In this document: positions 63,378 to 64,000 of the stretch, in pieces
How positions within the stretch are numbered: position 1 is the stretch's first letter
Layout of the letters: the number at the start of each line of letters is the position of its first letter
Assembly (NCBI GenBank): GCA_035460165.1
Contig: DATHWW010000009.1
Coordinates: 1-64,000, forward strand
Direction of reading: 5' to 3'
Source: MM2 sp035460165
GTDB taxonomy: Bacteria > Pseudomonadota > Gammaproteobacteria > Burkholderiales > Methylophilaceae
DNA length: 64,000 nucleotides
Notes under the pieces: model-generated
Seen by the model: only the letters and a program-made list of their open reading frames with translations
The model's database searches: none
What the model was told of the DNA's origin: nothing
Translations under genes and position numbers: made by a program

Positions 63378-64000
63378 ATGCTTGACCAACCCATCGCCTG
63401 CGTTGACGTCGAAACGACAGGCACCAGCCCGCAGTATGACCGCATCACCGAAATCGGCGTGGTGGAAATGGATCCTGACGGCTCGGTGCGCGAGTGGAGC
63501 ACGCTGGTCAATCCCGAAGCCCGCATCCCGCCATTCATCCAGCAACTCACCGGCATCAGCAATGCCATGGTCGAAACCGCGCCTACGTTTTCGCAAGTGG
63601 CAGCGGAACTCCAGCAACGACTTGCCGGCCGCATCTTTGTCGCGCATAACGTGCGTTTCGACTATGCCTTCATCAAGAGTGAGTTCAAGCGCCTGGATAC
63701 CGGATTTCGCGCCGATACGCTTTGCACCGTGCGCCTATCGCGGCGGTTGTATCCGCAATTCTACAAACACAACCTCGACAGCCTGATCCAGCGCCTGGGT
63801 ATCCAGATGGAAGACCGCCATCGCGCCCTGGCCGATGCACGCGTGCTGGCGAAGTTTCTGCAGCAGCTGCCGCATGAGCATGACGCCGCCGCCATCGACG
63901 ACGCCATGCGCCACGTAATGGCAAAACCGTCCTTGCCCACGCACTTCCCGGAAGGATTGATCGACGAAATCCCCGAAGGACCGGGCGTGTATCTGTTCTA
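63378..64000 (+). CDS. DnaQ-type 3'-5' exonuclease, probably fused to GIY-YIG nuclease (partial)
   Basis: The open frame runs off the window after 207 codons. It has the exonuclease motifs Exo I DVETTGTS, Exo II (VAHNVRFDYAF) and Exo III (HRALADARV). After a linker the last residues (IPEGPGVYLF) match the start of a GIY-YIG domain as in UvrC or Cho. The architecture DnaQ + Cho-like nuclease of about 450-480 residues is known in betaproteobacteria. It could act in nucleotide excision repair. The C-terminus is not visible. Confidence 0.88.
   Translation, partial: MLDQPIACVDVETTGTSPQYDRITEIGVVEMDPDGSVREWSTLVNPEARIPPFIQQLTGISNAMVETAPTFSQVAAELQQRLAGRIFVAHNVRFDYAFIKSEFKRLDTGFRADTLCTVRLSRRLYPQFYKHNLDSLIQRLGIQMEDRHRALADARVLAKFLQQLPHEHDAAAIDDAMRHVMAKPSLPTHFPEGLIDEIPEGPGVYLF

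Overview
The window is a dense, gene-complete stretch of a betaproteobacterial chromosome. The most likely source is a chemolithotrophic member of the Nitrosomonadales, in the Gallionellaceae/Sideroxydans area. That placement is an inference from gene order (tRNA-tufB, petABC-sspAB, mla-murA-his), System II cytochrome c maturation, cytochrome c4, lone soxYZ, and families common in betaproteobacteria (DUF3106, DUF3108, DUF3619). No similarity search was possible. I see no prophage, insertion sequence, CRISPR array or clear horizontally acquired island, and no gap larger than about 340 bases.

Layout. 1-1.7 kb: tufB behind four tRNAs (Thr-Tyr-Gly-Thr) with a strong promoter. 1.7-5.5 kb: sspB, sspA and the bc1 complex petABC. 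5.5-9.2 kb: a Nif3-like protein, a DegS/AlgW-type protease, tatABC and a HIT protein. 9.2-15.8 kb: histidine operon hisGDCBHAFIE, transcribed leftward behind murA. 15.8-22.4 kb: murA, grxD, ibaG-type bolA, a two-gene ABC exporter and mlaBCDEF. 22.5-26.3 kb: cytochrome c synthetase CcsA/ResB and cytochrome c4. 26.4-30.7 kb: engB, trmB, a MidA-type methyltransferase, a FolM-type reductase and ttcA. 30.8-34.0 kb: a tightly overlapped CHASE2 adenylate cyclase / SH3 / M48 protease operon. 34.1-38.6 kb: topA, pbpG and tpx. 38.7-42.2 kb: a KTSC-like small protein, an alkyltransferase-like protein, a Kef-type antiporter, ampD and a CaCA antiporter. 42.2-45.3 kb: pilRS plus a small Cys-rich protein. 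45.5-47.2 kb: an ECF sigma factor with DUF3619, DUF3106 and RDD genes. 47.2-51.8 kb: lptGF, pepA, holC and an acidic protein. 51.8-57.5 kb: a DAACS symporter, MarR, an Msc-type membrane protein, rsmB and two DUF3108 paralogues. 57.5-64 kb: purM, perM, hda, a small unknown protein, soxZY, a BepA-like protease, moaC and the start of a DnaQ-type exonuclease that probably continues into a GIY-YIG domain.

Functional themes. The bc1 complex, cytochrome c4, cytochrome c maturation and SoxYZ point to a c-type-cytochrome-rich respiratory life, with the Tat system available for the Rieske protein and SoxY. Envelope upkeep is prominent: Mla lipid transport, LptFG, MurA, PBP7, AmpD, two M48 proteases and an AlgW-type protease.

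The least explained units are the cyclase/SH3/M48 operon, the ECF/DUF3619/DUF3106/RDD operon, the DUF3108 pair with a TonB-like fusion, and the orphan soxYZ with its convergent 87-residue neighbour. They are the best places to look for undescribed biology. None of them on its own proves a new system.
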